Shown: positions 20,186 to 28,980, counted from the stretch's first letter. The stretch: 64,000 nucleotides of DNA from Methylovirgula ligni (GCF_004135935.1 NZ_CP025086.1:2480001-2544000); one strand, 5' to 3'. A program made the numbers and translations. Notes: a model not told the origin generated them from the letters alone.

Positions 20186-21199
20186 ATGTCTTTAAAGCGG
20201 ATTTTTGCGGCGGCGGCACTGGTTTTTCTCGGTGCGGGCGGCGCGGCCGAGGCTGACGGGCTGCAGGTGCGCGTCGGGGTCATTCCTGTCGTCGGCGCCG
20301 CGCCGCTCTTCGTCGCCGACAAGGAAGGCTGGCTGAAAAAGGCCGGCCTCGATCTCTCGATCAAGGTTTTCCAGTCCGGCCCCAATCTGGTGCAGGCGGC
20401 GGCGAGCGGCGACATCGATCTTTATGTCGCGGGCGTCGCACCGGTTGCTGTCGGCCGCGCCAAGAATATCGACCTGCGGGTGGTGACCGCTTCCGCCGTG
20501 GACGAGAACGTGCTCGTCGCCGGCGCCAATCTGAAATCCTATTTCAAGCCGGGTGTTTCGGCGGCCGCCGCCTTCGCGGCCTTCCATAAGGCGACCGGCC
20601 ATCCGGTAAAGATCGCGACGCAGCCGCCGGGCTCGGTGCCGCAGACCAATCTGCAATATTGGCTGCGCGAGACCGCCAAGGTTGATTTTGCCGATGTCGA
20701 GATCGTCGCCGTCGGTATCGACGCGACGCAGCAGGCTCTGCTTGCCAAGGCGGTCGACGCCGCGACGGTGCGCGAGCCGACGCTGACGGTGATCGAGGAG
20801 CGTGATCCGACGATCAGCATCCTCGCCAAGGGCGAGGACCTGTTCCCGGGTCAGCCGGGCACAATCGTCGCGGTCTCCGGGCCGTTCGCGAAAGCCCATC
20901 CCGAGGCCGTGCAGGCGATCGTCAACGGCATCGTCAAAGCCGTCGCCGAACTCAAGACGGACCCGGACCGCGCCGCGCCGGCAGTCGATGCGGCTTTGTC
21001 GAAGGGCATCATCCCCGCCGCGACGATCCGCAAATCGCTCGCTTCGCCGGCGGTGAATTTCGTCGCCGATCCGAAGGCGATCGAAAAGGCGACCGAGGCG
21101 TTCCTTGCCTATCAGGTCAAGCTCGGGGTTCTTAAATCCGCGCCGAGCCTCAGCGGCCTCTTCGACGAGCAATATTATGATAAGGCTGTCGCGCAATAG
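20186..21199 (+). CDS. ABC transporter substrate-binding protein (NMT1/SsuA-like)
   Basis: A 337-residue periplasmic binding protein. The signal peptide covers residues 1-25 (MSLKRIFAAA through GGAAEAD). The mature part has the family pattern VRVGVIPVVGAAPLFVADKEG, QSGPNLVQAAASGDIDL and VSGPFAKAHPEAV. The ATG at 20186 is chosen for the GGGGGG run five bases upstream. It is transcribed away from the PHP-permease-ATPase genes and is their obvious partner. Candidate ligands are small organic anions, sulfonates or nitrate; none is supported specifically. Confidence 0.9.
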   Translation: MSLKRIFAAAALVFLGAGGAAEADGLQVRVGVIPVVGAAPLFVADKEGWLKKAGLDLSIKVFQSGPNLVQAAASGDIDLYVAGVAPVAVGRAKNIDLRVVTASAVDENVLVAGANLKSYFKPGVSAAAAFAAFHKATGHPVKIATQPPGSVPQTNLQYWLRETAKVDFADVEIVAVGIDATQQALLAKAVDAATVREPTLTVIEERDPTISILAKGEDLFPGQPGTIVAVSGPFAKAHPEAVQAIVNGIVKAVAELKTDPDRAAPAVDAALSKGIIPAATIRKSLASPAVNFVADPKAIEKATEAFLAYQVKLGVLKSAPSLSGLFDEQYYDKAVAQ

Positions 21200-21270
21200 A
21201 GCCTGACGTTATTGATTGAACCTGCTATCCGCCGCATTAGATTGATGCCGAATGGCACGAGGGCGGAGCA

Positions 21271-22371
21271 ATGGTCAGCGAGCAGGATATTTACGCGGCA
21301 TTGCGCGCCGTCGCGGGGCCGGACGGCAAGACGCCGCTGCCGGAGACGGGCGCCGTCGCGGGTGTAACAATCCGCGGCGATAAGGTCTATCTCTCGCTTT
21401 CCGTTCCGCCGGAGCAGGCTGCTTCCCTCGAAGGCATGCGCCTTGCCGCCGAACAGGCCGTGCGGCGCGTGGCGGGCGTCGGCGCGGTGCTCGTCAGCCT
21501 CACGGCGCAGAAGCCAGCAGGCGGCGATAGACCACCGCCACAGCGGCCGGTGCCCTCAACCCCGCCGCGCAGCCTTGCGGTGCCGGGAATCGCCCGCATC
21601 ATCGCCGTCGCTTCCGGCAAGGGTGGCGTCGGCAAATCGACGACAGCCGTTAATCTCGCGCTTGGGCTCGCCGGGCTCGGCTGGCGCGTCGGTATTCTCG
21701 ATCTCGATATTTATGGGCCATCGCTGCCGCGGCTGCTGCACATCAAGGCGCAGCCCGAGGTGGTAGAGCGGCGCATCCAACCCCTCGAAGCCTTCGGCGT
21801 GAAGGCCATGTCGATCGGCTTCATGCTCGACGAGGAAGAGCCGGTCATCTGGCGCGGACCGATGGTGATGGGCGCCGTGCAACAGATGCTGCGCGATGTC
21901 GCCTGGGGCGAACTCGATTGCCTTGTCGTCGATATGCCGCCCGGCACCGGCGATGCGCAATTGACGCTGGCGCAGAATGTAGCGCTGGCCGGGGCGGTGA
22001 TCGTCTCGACGCCGCAGGATCTGGCACTGATCGACGCGCGGCGTGGCATCGCCATGTTCAACAAGGTCAAAGTGCCGGTGCTCGGCGTCGTCGAGAACAT
22101 GAGCTATTTCGTGTGCCCCCATTGCGGCGAGCGCTCGGATATTTTCGCGCATGGCGGGGCGCGCCACGAGGCGGAGAAACTCGGCGTGCCGTTTCTTGGC
22201 GAGGTGCCGCTGGCGCTGGCGATCCGTGAACACTCCGACGATGGCGAGCCGATTGTCGTGGCGGCGCCGGAGAGCGTCTATGCCGCGGCCTATCGCGACA
22301 TCGCCGCGAAGGTGCAGGCGCAGCTTGAAGGCACGCAGGCCCGCGCCGCGCCAAAGATCGTGATCGAGTGA
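21271..22371 (+). CDS. mrp: Mrp/ApbC iron-sulfur cluster carrier ATPase
   Basis: A 366-residue Mrp/NBP35-family P-loop ATPase that moves Fe-S clusters to apoproteins in the cytosol. It has an N-terminal DUF59/MIP18-like domain (about 1-80) and a deviant Walker A with the double-lysine signature ASGKGGVGKSTTAVNLAL near residue 115. VDMPPGTGDAQLT follows, and the cluster-binding CPHC motif sits in YFVCPHCGERSD near 275. It is single-copy here and near moaA, an Fe-S enzyme, and a DUF971 gene that often accompanies mrp. Confidence 0.95.
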   Translation: MVSEQDIYAALRAVAGPDGKTPLPETGAVAGVTIRGDKVYLSLSVPPEQAASLEGMRLAAEQAVRRVAGVGAVLVSLTAQKPAGGDRPPPQRPVPSTPPRSLAVPGIARIIAVASGKGGVGKSTTAVNLALGLAGLGWRVGILDLDIYGPSLPRLLHIKAQPEVVERRIQPLEAFGVKAMSIGFMLDEEEPVIWRGPMVMGAVQQMLRDVAWGELDCLVVDMPPGTGDAQLTLAQNVALAGAVIVSTPQDLALIDARRGIAMFNKVKVPVLGVVENMSYFVCPHCGERSDIFAHGGARHEAEKLGVPFLGEVPLALAIREHSDDGEPIVVAAPESVYAAAYRDIAAKVQAQLEGTQARAAPKIVIE

Positions 22372-22412
22372 GTCTTTGCGCGCCGAACGGCAGAGTATAG
22401 CGTCACTCCGGC

Positions 22413-23186
22413 ATGCTCCGCTCGATCATATCTACGTATATCCGCGCGGTTCCGCGGCATCCGGGCAAACGGAAAATCGTCTCGACGGCGCTCAGAATCC
22501 TTCCGAGTATGCCCATCCGCTCGCGTTATGGGGTGTGGCTCTATTCCGACGGCAAAGATGAGACGAACATCTACTCGCTTCTCGGCGATTATGACGACGT
22601 CTATGAGGTCGTCAAAAGCCTGCGGCCGGGAATGGCGTTCATCGATATCGGGGCCAACGCCGGCGTCTTTTCCATGATTGCCGGCCAGCGCATTGGCGCC
22701 GATGGCGTGATCGTCGCTTTCGAGCCCTCGCTCGCGGTCTTCAAAAAGCTGATCGCAAACGCATCGATCAATCAGCTTCGCAATTTCTTTCCATTCATGG
22801 GCGCCGTGGGACCTTCAACCGGCGTTGGACGGTTTCAAACGGACGAGAAACACACCGGCGGCGCCTACCTGGATGCGCACGGCGATACGCGCGTGGTCCA
22901 GCTCGGCGGCCCGCCTCTGTCTGCGTTGCTGGCAAGCCTCATCGAAGATCGCAAGACGATGATCAAGATCGACGTCGAAGGCGCGGAACTCGATGTCATC
23001 CGGTCAATCGGCGATCTGCTCGGCGCGAACCTGATCGAGACGGTGATCGTCGAAGTCAACGCCGGTCAACAGGCGCGCTTCAGCGCGACGCCGCAGGAGA
23101 TTTACGCTTTCATGCACGAAAAGGGCTACAAGCCGCGCCTCGGCCTCGGATTCGCCGGTCACTACAATGAGGCATTCACCCGATGA
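22413..23186 (+). CDS. FkbM-family methyltransferase
   Basis: A 257-residue SAM-dependent methyltransferase of the FkbM family. The SAM site is FIDIGANAGVFSMIAGQ near residue 75, and IKIDVEGAELDVI near 190 is the second family motif. Members methylate sugars, lipids or natural products; the substrate here is unknown. The N-terminal 60 residues are basic. It ends three bases before the convergent moaA stop. Confidence 0.85.
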   Translation: MLRSIISTYIRAVPRHPGKRKIVSTALRILPSMPIRSRYGVWLYSDGKDETNIYSLLGDYDDVYEVVKSLRPGMAFIDIGANAGVFSMIAGQRIGADGVIVAFEPSLAVFKKLIANASINQLRNFFPFMGAVGPSTGVGRFQTDEKHTGGAYLDAHGDTRVVQLGGPPLSALLASLIEDRKTMIKIDVEGAELDVIRSIGDLLGANLIETVIVEVNAGQQARFSATPQEIYAFMHEKGYKPRLGLGFAGHYNEAFTR

Positions 23187-23189
23187 ATA

Positions 23190-24248
23190 TCAGCCGCCCG
23201 TCACGCTCATGTGGCGCGGGACGGCGGGAGCTTTATGGGCGCGGTCGATCCTGAAATCGTGCCCCTTGGGCTTGCGGGTGATGGCTTCCTCGATCGCCGT
23301 GTTCAAAAGCGTGTTCTCTGACGAGGCACGCAATGGCGCGCGCAGGTCCGCCGCATCTTCCTGACCGAGGCACATATAGAGCGTGCCGGTGCAGGTGACG
23401 CGGACGCGGTTGCAGCTCTCGCAGAAATTATGCGTCAGCGGCGTAATGAAGCCCAGCCGTCCACCGGTTTCGGCAACTTCGACGTAGCGCGCCGGGCCTC
23501 CGGTGCCATAGGCAAGGTCACGCAAAGTATAGTGCTTGGCGATCTCGGCGCGCACCTGCGGCAGCGGCAGATACTGGTCGAGCCGGTCCGGCTCGACGGC
23601 GCCCATCGGCATGACCTCGATCAAGGTGAGATCCATGCCGCGCGCATGCGCCCAGCCGATCATCGGCACGATCTCGTCCTCGTTGACGCCCTTCAGTGCG
23701 ACCATGTTGATCTTGACGTCGAGGCCGGCCGCCTGCGCCGCATCGATACCGGCGAGAACCCGGCCGAGATCGCCGCGGCGGGTGATCGTGCGGAATTTCT
23801 CCGGGTCGCGGCTGTCGAGCGAGACATTGACGCGGCGCACGCCGCAGGCCGCCAGCTCCGGCGCGAAAAAGGCGAGGCGCGAACCATTGGTCGTCAGCGT
23901 CAACTCATCCAGCGCGCCGGAATCGAGATGCCGGGCGAGGCCCTCGAACAGCCGCATGATATTGCGCCGGACCAGCGGCTCGCCGCCGGTGAGCCGCAGC
24001 TTGCGCGTGCCGCGGGCGATGAAGGCGCTGCAGAGCCGGTCCAATTCCTCGAGTGTGAGCAGATCGCCTTTCGGCAGAAAGCTCATGTCTTCGGACATGC
24101 AATAGACACAGCGGAAGTCGCAGCGGTCGGTCACCGAAACCCGTAGATAGGAGATCGCGCGGCCGAAGGGATCGACGAGCGGCCAAGCTCGCGATTGGCG
24201 TTCCGTCGCCGGCTCGGATGGCCGTAAATCGCTGCAGGGCTGGTTCAT
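23190..24248 (-). CDS. moaA: GTP 3',8-cyclase (molybdenum cofactor synthesis)
   Basis: A 352-residue radical SAM enzyme that starts molybdopterin synthesis by rearranging GTP with MoaC. The N-terminal cluster motif is CDFRCVYC near residue 40, and the C-terminal second cluster uses [15 protein letters not shown] near 265. The TGGEP and SLDS segments are present. It ends in HMSVTGG, fitting the catalytic GG tail. The ATG at 24248 gives the family length; upstream in-frame Met codons add an unrelated N-terminus. No other moa genes are in the window. Confidence 0.95.
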   Translation of the reverse strand: MNQPCSDLRPSEPATERQSRAWPLVDPFGRAISYLRVSVTDRCDFRCVYCMSEDMSFLPKGDLLTLEELDRLCSAFIARGTRKLRLTGGEPLVRRNIMRLFEGLARHLDSGALDELTLTTNGSRLAFFAPELAACGVRRVNVSLDSRDPEKFRTITRRGDLGRVLAGIDAAQAAGLDVKINMVALKGVNEDEIVPMIGWAHARGMDLTLIEVMPMGAVEPDRLDQYLPLPQVRAEIAKHYTLRDLAYGTGGPARYVEVAETGGRLGFITPLTHNFCESCNRVRVTCTGTLYMCLGQEDAADLRAPLRASSENTLLNTAIEEAITRKPKGHDFRIDRAHKAPAVPRHMSVTGG

Positions 24249-24307
24249 CGACCTGATATAGTGCACGAAAGTAAAAGGCTGAATAGGACCAAAGAAAGCG
24301 CAGTGCA

Positions 24308-24706
24308 ATGACATACCCGCCTTGCCATACGCCAAAGGCACAGCAATGGCCGCGCGAGCTTCGCCTGGGCACCGGCGGCAAGCTGCTAAAAGTCGCGTTC
24401 GAGAGCGGCCGGAGCTTCGATCTGCCGGCTGAATATCTGCGGGTGATGAGCCCGAGTGCGGAAGTGCAGGGGCATGTCCCGCAGGAGCGCAAGACCTTGG
24501 GCGGCAAGCGGAATGTCGCCGTTACCCAGGTCGAGCCGGTGGGCAGCTATGCGGTGCGGCTGAGCTTCGACGATCTGCACACCACAGGCATCTACACCTG
24601 GGATTATCTCTATGAACTCGGCGCGCGGCAGACCGAAAAATGGTCGCAATATCTCGCCGAACTCAAGGCCAAGAGCCTCAACCGCGACCGGCCCGGCGAA
24701 AAATAA
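24308..24706 (+). CDS. DUF971 (GBBH-like N-terminal domain) protein
   Basis: A 132-residue protein consisting of one DUF971 domain, the fold seen at the N-terminus of gamma-butyrobetaine hydroxylase. Recognisable parts are the [20 protein letters not shown] start, the [18 protein letters not shown] stretch and the [15 protein letters not shown] end. It lacks the His/Cys set of the zinc-binding plant forms. Such small proteins often lie near mrp or moa genes, suggesting a link with Fe-S or cofactor assembly, which is inference. It is divergent from moaA. Confidence 0.85.
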   Translation: MTYPPCHTPKAQQWPRELRLGTGGKLLKVAFESGRSFDLPAEYLRVMSPSAEVQGHVPQERKTLGGKRNVAVTQVEPVGSYAVRLSFDDLHTTGIYTWDYLYELGARQTEKWSQYLAELKAKSLNRDRPGEK

Positions 24707-24724
24707 AACAGCCGGAACAGTGAA

Positions 24725-24748
24725 AGCTATACATAGAACGATATAGCT
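24725..24748. repeat. 7-bp inverted repeat before the DUF1467 gene
   Basis: AGCTATA (24725-24731) and TATAGCT (24742-24748) are perfect inverted arms separated by ten bases. They lie 36 bases upstream of the DUF1467 start. It may be a weak operator or part of a promoter; there is no T-run to make it a good terminator for the DUF971 gene. Confidence 0.45.
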
Positions 24749-24783
24749 CTTTACTGTCGATATGGTTCCAGGGAGACAGCAAG

Positions 24784-25029
24784 ATGCCAATATCCGTATC
24801 GCTTGCCGTGCCGCTTTTTCTGACCATCTGGTTTATCGCGCTGTTTGCGATCCTGCCGATCGGCATACGCTCGCAGCGCGAATCGGGCGGCTATGTCGAG
24901 GGCACGGACCCTGGCGCGCCGGTCCATCCGCAGCTTTTGAAAAAGGCTGTGCTGACAACTCTTGTCTCGGCGGTCATCTTCGGCGTCCTCATGCTCGTGC
25001 TGCATTTTTACGGTTGGGGAGGCGCCTGA
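24784..25029 (+). CDS. DUF1467-family small membrane protein
   Basis: An 81-residue membrane protein with two helices (about 5-26 and 55-78) joined by a polar loop containing RSQRESGGYVEGTDPGAP, the DUF1467 signature. Its function is unknown; homologues are common in alphaproteobacteria, often near ribonuclease J, proS or tRNA genes. A GGGAGA run lies 8-13 bases upstream of the ATG. It is followed by tRNA-Lys on the same strand. Confidence 0.85.
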   Translation: MPISVSLAVPLFLTIWFIALFAILPIGIRSQRESGGYVEGTDPGAPVHPQLLKKAVLTTLVSAVIFGVLMLVLHFYGWGGA

Positions 25030-25102
25030 AGGCTCGGCAATGACGGCCGGCTCTATTGACCCGCCCGGCCGATACAGTTACGTGCAGCAACCTTCTTTGA
25101 GA

Positions 25103-25178
25103 GAGCGCGTAGCTCAGCTGGTAGAGCATCTGACTTTTAATCAGGAGGTCTCGGGTTCGATCCCCGACGCGCTCACCA
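25103..25178 (+). tRNA. tRNA-Lys (anticodon TTT)
   Basis: A 76-base cloverleaf. Acceptor arm GAGCGCG (25103-25109) pairs with CGCGCTC (25168-25174), the discriminator is A and CCA is encoded. The D arm contains AGCTCAGCTGGTAGAGC. The anticodon loop is CTTTTAA, giving anticodon TTT at 25136-25138. The T arm has GGTTCGATCC. tRNA-Lys genes are common integration sites, and accessory DNA starts immediately downstream. Confidence 0.97.
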
Positions 25179-25542
25179 ATAAAATCAACGGCTTATAAGT
25201 GACAATTCGCAGTTGTGGTGAATTGCTACGCCGGTCGGTAAGCGCTCGGTAAGCAGGATTAGAATTCCGGGTCGCTCAGATGGTCTGGCTTAGTGACAGA
25301 CGCCCCCAACAACCTTGGTCGCGTCGGGCCGCGCGCGCTGAGCGACGCGATTGGGCAGCCCCCATCCCCACACATTTCTTGGAAGCTAAAAACGTCGGTG
25401 GGGGCCAAAAACGGGCGGGCGGCGCCGCGCTCCACAATCCCGGGCGCGATTTTTCCGCTAAAATTTTTTGACGGCTGAATATTTCGATCGATTTGAGCTT
25501 GGGCGCTCTGGAGCCTCCTTTCGTCCGGAAGGAGGGATCGGA
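25179..25542. other. Non-coding stretch after tRNA-Lys
   Basis: I see no convincing gene here. CGGTAAGC occurs twice in quick succession near 25235-25255, and a G/C-rich run precedes the IS66 remnant. Such scrambled sequence is what one expects at the edge of an integration hot spot. No copy of the tRNA 3' end was spotted by eye elsewhere in the window. Confidence 0.4.
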
Positions 25543-25700
25543 GTGACCGAGATCGAGGTGATGCCGCGCGTCGAGCGGCGCCGGAAGTGGACGGAGGCTG
25601 AGCGCTTGGGCGTTGCTGGCCGAGGTCGATGCCACGGGCAGCGTTTCGGTAGAGCGACGGCACGCTCTGACGCGGTTCAGGGCGAAGCGCGCGGCTTCGT
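25543..25700 (+). pseudogene. Remnant of an IS66-type TnpA (orfA) gene
   Basis: From GTG 25543 the reading VTEIEVMPRVERRRKWTEAE matches the start of IS66-family TnpA proteins. The match then moves to another frame near 25605, giving LLAEVDATGSVSVERRHALTR, the expected helix-turn-helix region. After that the similarity is lost. The gene is therefore frameshifted and truncated, and no tnpB, tnpC or inverted-repeat ends were recognised. It marks past transposition next to tRNA-Lys. Confidence 0.7.
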
Positions 25701-25906
25701 TCGGTGGATTTGAGTGCACGGACTGCTCTGGCCATGCTGCGGCGCCCCATAAGGCGATCGTGAAGACGAGGGGCGCAATACTGGCGAAGCTGCAGAGGTG
25801 GCCGCGGATGGAAGATTACGCTTAGGGCGCACGGGCTTCGGCCCTAACGCCGGCGCGAATTCAGATCGGCCAGATTGGAGCGGCGATTCGCCGACGTAGG
25901 GCTGTT

Positions 25907-26065
25907 CTACAGCATCGGCGGCACGGGCAGTGGATCGATCAGCGGCCCCGGATCAGGGCGAGGCACCGGCGGATCGGGCCGCGGCGGAACCGGCTGCGGG
26001 GACGGTTCCTTTGGTCCCGGCTTCGGCGGGTCCGGCTCAATAGGCGATGGCTGTGGCTCCGACAT
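25907..26065 (-). CDS. Small proline-rich protein (52 residues)
   Basis: An ATG at 26065 opens a 52-residue frame beginning MSEPQPSPIEPDPPKPG and ending in PLPVPPML. Nearly half the residues are proline, with acidic and basic residues at regular spacing (PDPPVPRPDPGP). Similar short proline-rich proteins are annotated as hypothetical in many rhizobia, as far as I recall. The opposite strand reads as a glycine-rich frame, which is its mirror and less likely real. No signal peptide or membrane segment is present, so it should be an extended, unstructured chain. Role unknown. Confidence 0.6.
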   Translation of the reverse strand: MSEPQPSPIEPDPPKPGPKEPSPQPVPPRPDPPVPRPDPGPLIDPLPVPPML

Positions 26066-26182
26066 CGAGAGTCGTCCGTGTTGTCAATTGAAGGCGAATG
26101 TCTCGGAGTGGCGGAAGTTCCGCTTGGCCGCGCCGGGCGGCAACACTGATGCCCGCAGATCGAAGAAGCTGTTTAGCGGGAA

Positions 26183-26473
26183 TTAGTGCCACTGGTCCGC
26201 TCCTGCGCCATGTAGGGGATGGCTATGCGATCCCGAAGCATGTGCGCCGCTGCCCGTCTCGGCGTTTCCCGAACTCGCGCCAGATGGCGTTCCCGGCCTG
26301 ACCTTCGCGCCGTTCACCCTTGATGCTTCTTTTGCCCTATTCAGATGAGGCGTTTTGATTGGCGCGCGGTGGCCGTACGTACCGCCGGAGGTCCAGCCAT
26401 TGCTTTGGGCTACAGCATCATTCACGCCAAGCAATGATATTCCGACAGCGGCGACCGTCGCGATAAATCGCAT
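26183..26473 (-). CDS. Small exported protein, Gly/Ser/His-rich
   Basis: A 96-residue protein. The ATG at 26473 has GGAG seven bases upstream (within GAAGGAGCGG). A clear signal peptide (MRFIATVAAVGISLLGVNDAVAQ, 23 residues) precedes a mature region that is basic in its first half and rich in Gly/Ser/His in its second. No known domain is recognised. It is probably periplasmic and belongs to the accessory segment after tRNA-Lys. Confidence 0.6.
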   Translation of the reverse strand: MRFIATVAAVGISLLGVNDAVAQSNGWTSGGTYGHRAPIKTPHLNRAKEASRVNGAKVRPGTPSGASSGNAETGSGAHASGSHSHPLHGAGADQWH

Positions 26474-26897
26474 TTTCCGCTCCTTCAAATTGATGCGATG
26501 ATGCTGGCCGAGAACGGATTAGGCGTTAGCACGTACCAATACGTTGCTGTCGCAGCCTGAAACCGGCAAAATAGGCCGCGTCCGTCGTCTCCATTTCGGC
26601 CGGTTGTCACTCGGCCAGCTGCGCTCAACGCGCCAAACGATCATTGGTTCGCGGCCGGCCTGCGCTCAGCGCGAACCCAGATTAGCCTGATTGTCGCCAA
26701 CGATCATTCGGGCGAAGAAAGGCGCTGTTTAAGCTGTCTTTTGAGCCTCGAACCCGAGCGGCGCCCCCCAAGCGGCCCATCGCGAACCTTTGAAGTCACT
26801 CCTATGTAAAAATTAATGGACGGCATTTCGCTCCCGAGGCAGTCTACCTCATGCATGCCAGGAGCATGCACGCACCTAAGCCCGGAGGGATCTGGCA
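26474..26897. other. Intergenic region with short repeats
   Basis: No gene is supported in these 424 bases. AACGATCATT occurs twice (near 26636 and 26698) and CTGCGCTCA followed by CGCG also occurs twice, an imperfect duplicated unit of about 40 bases. The perfect inverted repeat TGCATGC (26852-26858) / GCATGCA (26864-26870) with a 5-base spacer lies 27 bases before the next gene and could be an operator or a hairpin in its leader. Confidence 0.45.
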
Positions 26898-27182
26898 GTG
26901 CCTATTCTAAGACTTTTGCGCGGTAGCCCTTACGGCCCCAAAGAAATTGAGATCATGACCGCAGCGCACGAAGAGGCGTTAGCTCTCGCTGGTGTTACGG
27001 ATCGAACCAGCGCTGTCGCCGAATTGATGGCCAGGCGCGTTATGGATCTCTTTTTCACTGGCGCAGATGAACCGAACGAAATCGGAAGGCGCGTTGCGGA
27101 AGAGTTCAGCAAATTAGATGTGGTCAAAGGCCAAAGTGCGCTCCAATCGGATTCTTCTCAGCAATCCTCGCTTTTGCCCTGA
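26898..27182 (+). CDS. Hypothetical protein, 94 residues
   Basis: Starts at GTG 26898 with GGAGGGA 8-14 bases upstream. The product is soluble and mostly helical, with an N-terminal basic part (PILRLLRGSPYGPKEIEIM) and a helix ending AELMARRVMDLFFTG. The C-terminal tail is polar and Ser/Gln-rich. Similar small proteins occur in rhizobia and Methylobacterium-like genomes as hypotheticals, from memory. No function is suggested by domain or neighbours. Confidence 0.6.
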   Translation: MPILRLLRGSPYGPKEIEIMTAAHEEALALAGVTDRTSAVAELMARRVMDLFFTGADEPNEIGRRVAEEFSKLDVVKGQSALQSDSSQQSSLLP

Positions 27183-27456
27183 TTTTTACATCGTCCGGTT
27201 TGCGATTTGTGCGGGCCGATTCTGAGGCATGTTCGCTCTAGCGTGTGGATTGTCAGAGTAATTCGGACCCGATCCGCTTCGACCGTGTTTGTCGTCCGTC
27301 TAAAGCAACCCGCTTTCTATCGGCCAATTGTCATCGGATCCTCGTCGCCCGCGTCGCTCGTGTTTATGCGCCGGTCGATTGGCCGCTCGCGCAACGCCCC
27401 TTCGGAGGCCGGATGTAATTCGTCTTTCGTCATGTCGCCTGATAGCCATATGCTAA

Positions 27457-27723
27457 TCATGCGTTGCCGGAGTCACCTTGATCGGCGAGTAATTCCTCTG
27501 GCACTGCGCCGAAGTATCGGATGACTGTCGCGTCGTTGAACTCACCTAGGCTCGGATCGCCAGTCCTGGAGAAGGCGATCGCCCCCGCGTTGAGGCGCGA
27601 TAGCCGCTCGGCTTCTCTCACGGCGCGTCCCGCGTCCGCACATTCGATTGCATCGCCCGGCACCAGTTCGCCGTCTTCCGTTCGATAGAACGGCAACGCC
27701 ACAAAATATGTGATCGTGTCCAT
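27457..27723 (-). CDS. Hypothetical small protein with VALPF motif
   Basis: An 88-residue soluble protein starting at ATG 27723 with GAGGGGAG upstream. The N-terminus reads MDTITYFVALPFYRTEDGE, followed by an alanine-rich helix containing REAERLSRLNAGAIAFSRTGDP. The pattern recurs as a broken copy at 28823-28920. Such proteins are common hypotheticals in Hyphomicrobiales. The role is unknown; the compact alpha/beta pattern suggests a small single domain. Confidence 0.7.
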   Translation of the reverse strand: MDTITYFVALPFYRTEDGELVPGDAIECADAGRAVREAERLSRLNAGAIAFSRTGDPSLGEFNDATVIRYFGAVPEELLADQGDSGNA

Positions 27724-27810
27724 GACACTCCCCTCAAAAAAGGACTCGACTCCACAGGACGGCCGGGCAATTTTCTGAGTAGAACGGACAGTGAACCTAC
27801 GAGAGGAAAT

Positions 27811-28014
27811 ATGCAAGCGCATCTGGCTAACCAGCCTCCTGCGAACGATGATGATTTGCTCGCTGCGGGCGTCGAAGAGATCATCGCCGAGCATGGCGGC
27901 GACGCGCGCGCGGCTATCCGGGCGCTGCTGGAGCAGATCTCGTATCTAAAATTGGCGCGCAACCGCGCGCTGGATTTGGTGTCGCGAGGATATGCGTGTG
28001 GGCAACTTGAATGA
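27811..28014 (+). CDS. Hypothetical small helical protein
   Basis: A 67-residue protein starting at ATG 27811, with GAGAGGAAAT just upstream. It is acidic at the start (NDDDLLAAGVEEIIAEHGGD) and then basic and helical (RALLEQISYLKLARNRALDLVSRGY). The pattern is that of a widespread rhizobial hypothetical protein. It is divergent from the VALPF-motif gene, with 87 bases between the starts. Confidence 0.65.
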   Translation: MQAHLANQPPANDDDLLAAGVEEIIAEHGGDARAAIRALLEQISYLKLARNRALDLVSRGYACGQLE

Positions 28015-28056
28015 CGCGCGCGATGCGAATGTCGGCTCAGGCCGCCGACTGCGCCG

Positions 28057-28707
28057 CTATTCTTTGGCCACTTCTCCGAGACCCTTGTGCACAACGCCCT
28101 CCATGCCTTGGTGGAAGACGAAGCTCGTACCTCCGCAAAACACACCTGCGTATGTCATCGGAAGCGCGTGGTCTGCTGGAATTACGATCGAGGTAAGGCC
28201 CGCTACGACGAAGACTAAAGCCAGCATGATAGATGCGAACACTGTCGTCGCGAACAACGAGGTAAAAACGATAATCACGAAACCGAAGACAGCAGTGTCG
28301 TCGAACAGTTTAGGCCATTTCTTCCTCAGCACGTACCAAGTCACAGCAACCCCGAATGCAAATTGAATCAGGTCAAGAACAGCAGCTGGCGGTGGCTCCG
28401 TGAACATTAGATGGAATGGAAAAAACACGAAGGCCAGAAAACCTAGGAACACATCCTTGATGAAGTTGCCATAATCGTTGGAATTGATCCAGGTGGCGGC
28501 ATATTGCAGATAATGCTCGGCAAAGCTTAAAGGTGTGAGCTTTTCGAGTCCCTGTTTCGCCTGCTCAAAAACTGTGTTGCTGGCTTCTTGCAGACCTAGA
28601 AGGGACAATACAAACAGGAAAGCCTCGACTATAGCCGCCGCGATCATGCCCATTAGCAGGTCGCGCAATAGCGAGTGCTTCTTTTCTGGTTGCTGATCGT
28701 CGGTCAC
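28057..28707 (-). CDS. Hypothetical membrane protein, 216 residues
   Basis: No family recognised. The N-terminal 15 residues are polar and charged (TDDQQPEKKHSLLRD). Hydrophobic helices follow near residues 16-40, 85-105, 110-130, 140-160 and 160-180, with a helical loop at about 45-80. It should sit in the inner membrane. Base composition is less G/C-rich than the core genes, fitting the accessory segment. It is not obviously in an operon. Confidence 0.65.
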   Translation of the reverse strand: MTDDQQPEKKHSLLRDLLMGMIAAAIVEAFLFVLSLLGLQEASNTVFEQAKQGLEKLTPLSFAEHYLQYAATWINSNDYGNFIKDVFLGFLAFVFFPFHLMFTEPPPAAVLDLIQFAFGVAVTWYVLRKKWPKLFDDTAVFGFVIIVFTSLFATTVFASIMLALVFVVAGLTSIVIPADHALPMTYAGVFCGGTSFVFHQGMEGVVHKGLGEVAKE

Positions 28708-28822
28708 GACTCGGACAACCTCACGACGGTTCTAGTGTTTGCAAATTAATGCACGGTCTGCCGCAGTTTGCTAGAGCGAGCTTCTCCGCAGCAAAGACAG
28801 TCAATGGCGCGTAATGTTCTCT

Positions 28823-28920
28823 CTAAAAAACAGCATCGCCGCACTCAAGGGCAATTCCCGCTATTAATGCGACATCGTCAGCGCGCTCGAAAGGTAGGGC
28901 CACATGGTATGTACGCCGAT
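28823..28920 (-). pseudogene. Broken copy of the VALPF-motif small protein
   Basis: The frame ending at TAG 28823-28825 reads TYHVALPFERADDVALIAG then ALECGDAVF. It parallels TYFVALPF, an acidic turn and AIECADAG in the protein at 27457-27723. No start codon with a ribosome-binding site precedes it, and the stop truncates it soon after the conserved part. It looks like a decayed paralogue lying just downstream of the Sel1 gene. Confidence 0.4.
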
Positions 28921-28980
28921 CAATAGCCTCTTCGACAGTACGACTATGCGGCTCTGAAAAACACCGCACAGCGACCTCAA

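Noticed and set aside
25875-26186. Glycine-rich plus-strand frame
   Set aside because: Mirror image of the proline-rich minus-strand protein; no ribosome-binding site.
27207-27524. 105-residue plus-strand frame between two small genes
   Set aside because: No start signal and it runs over the end of the better-supported minus-strand gene at 27457.
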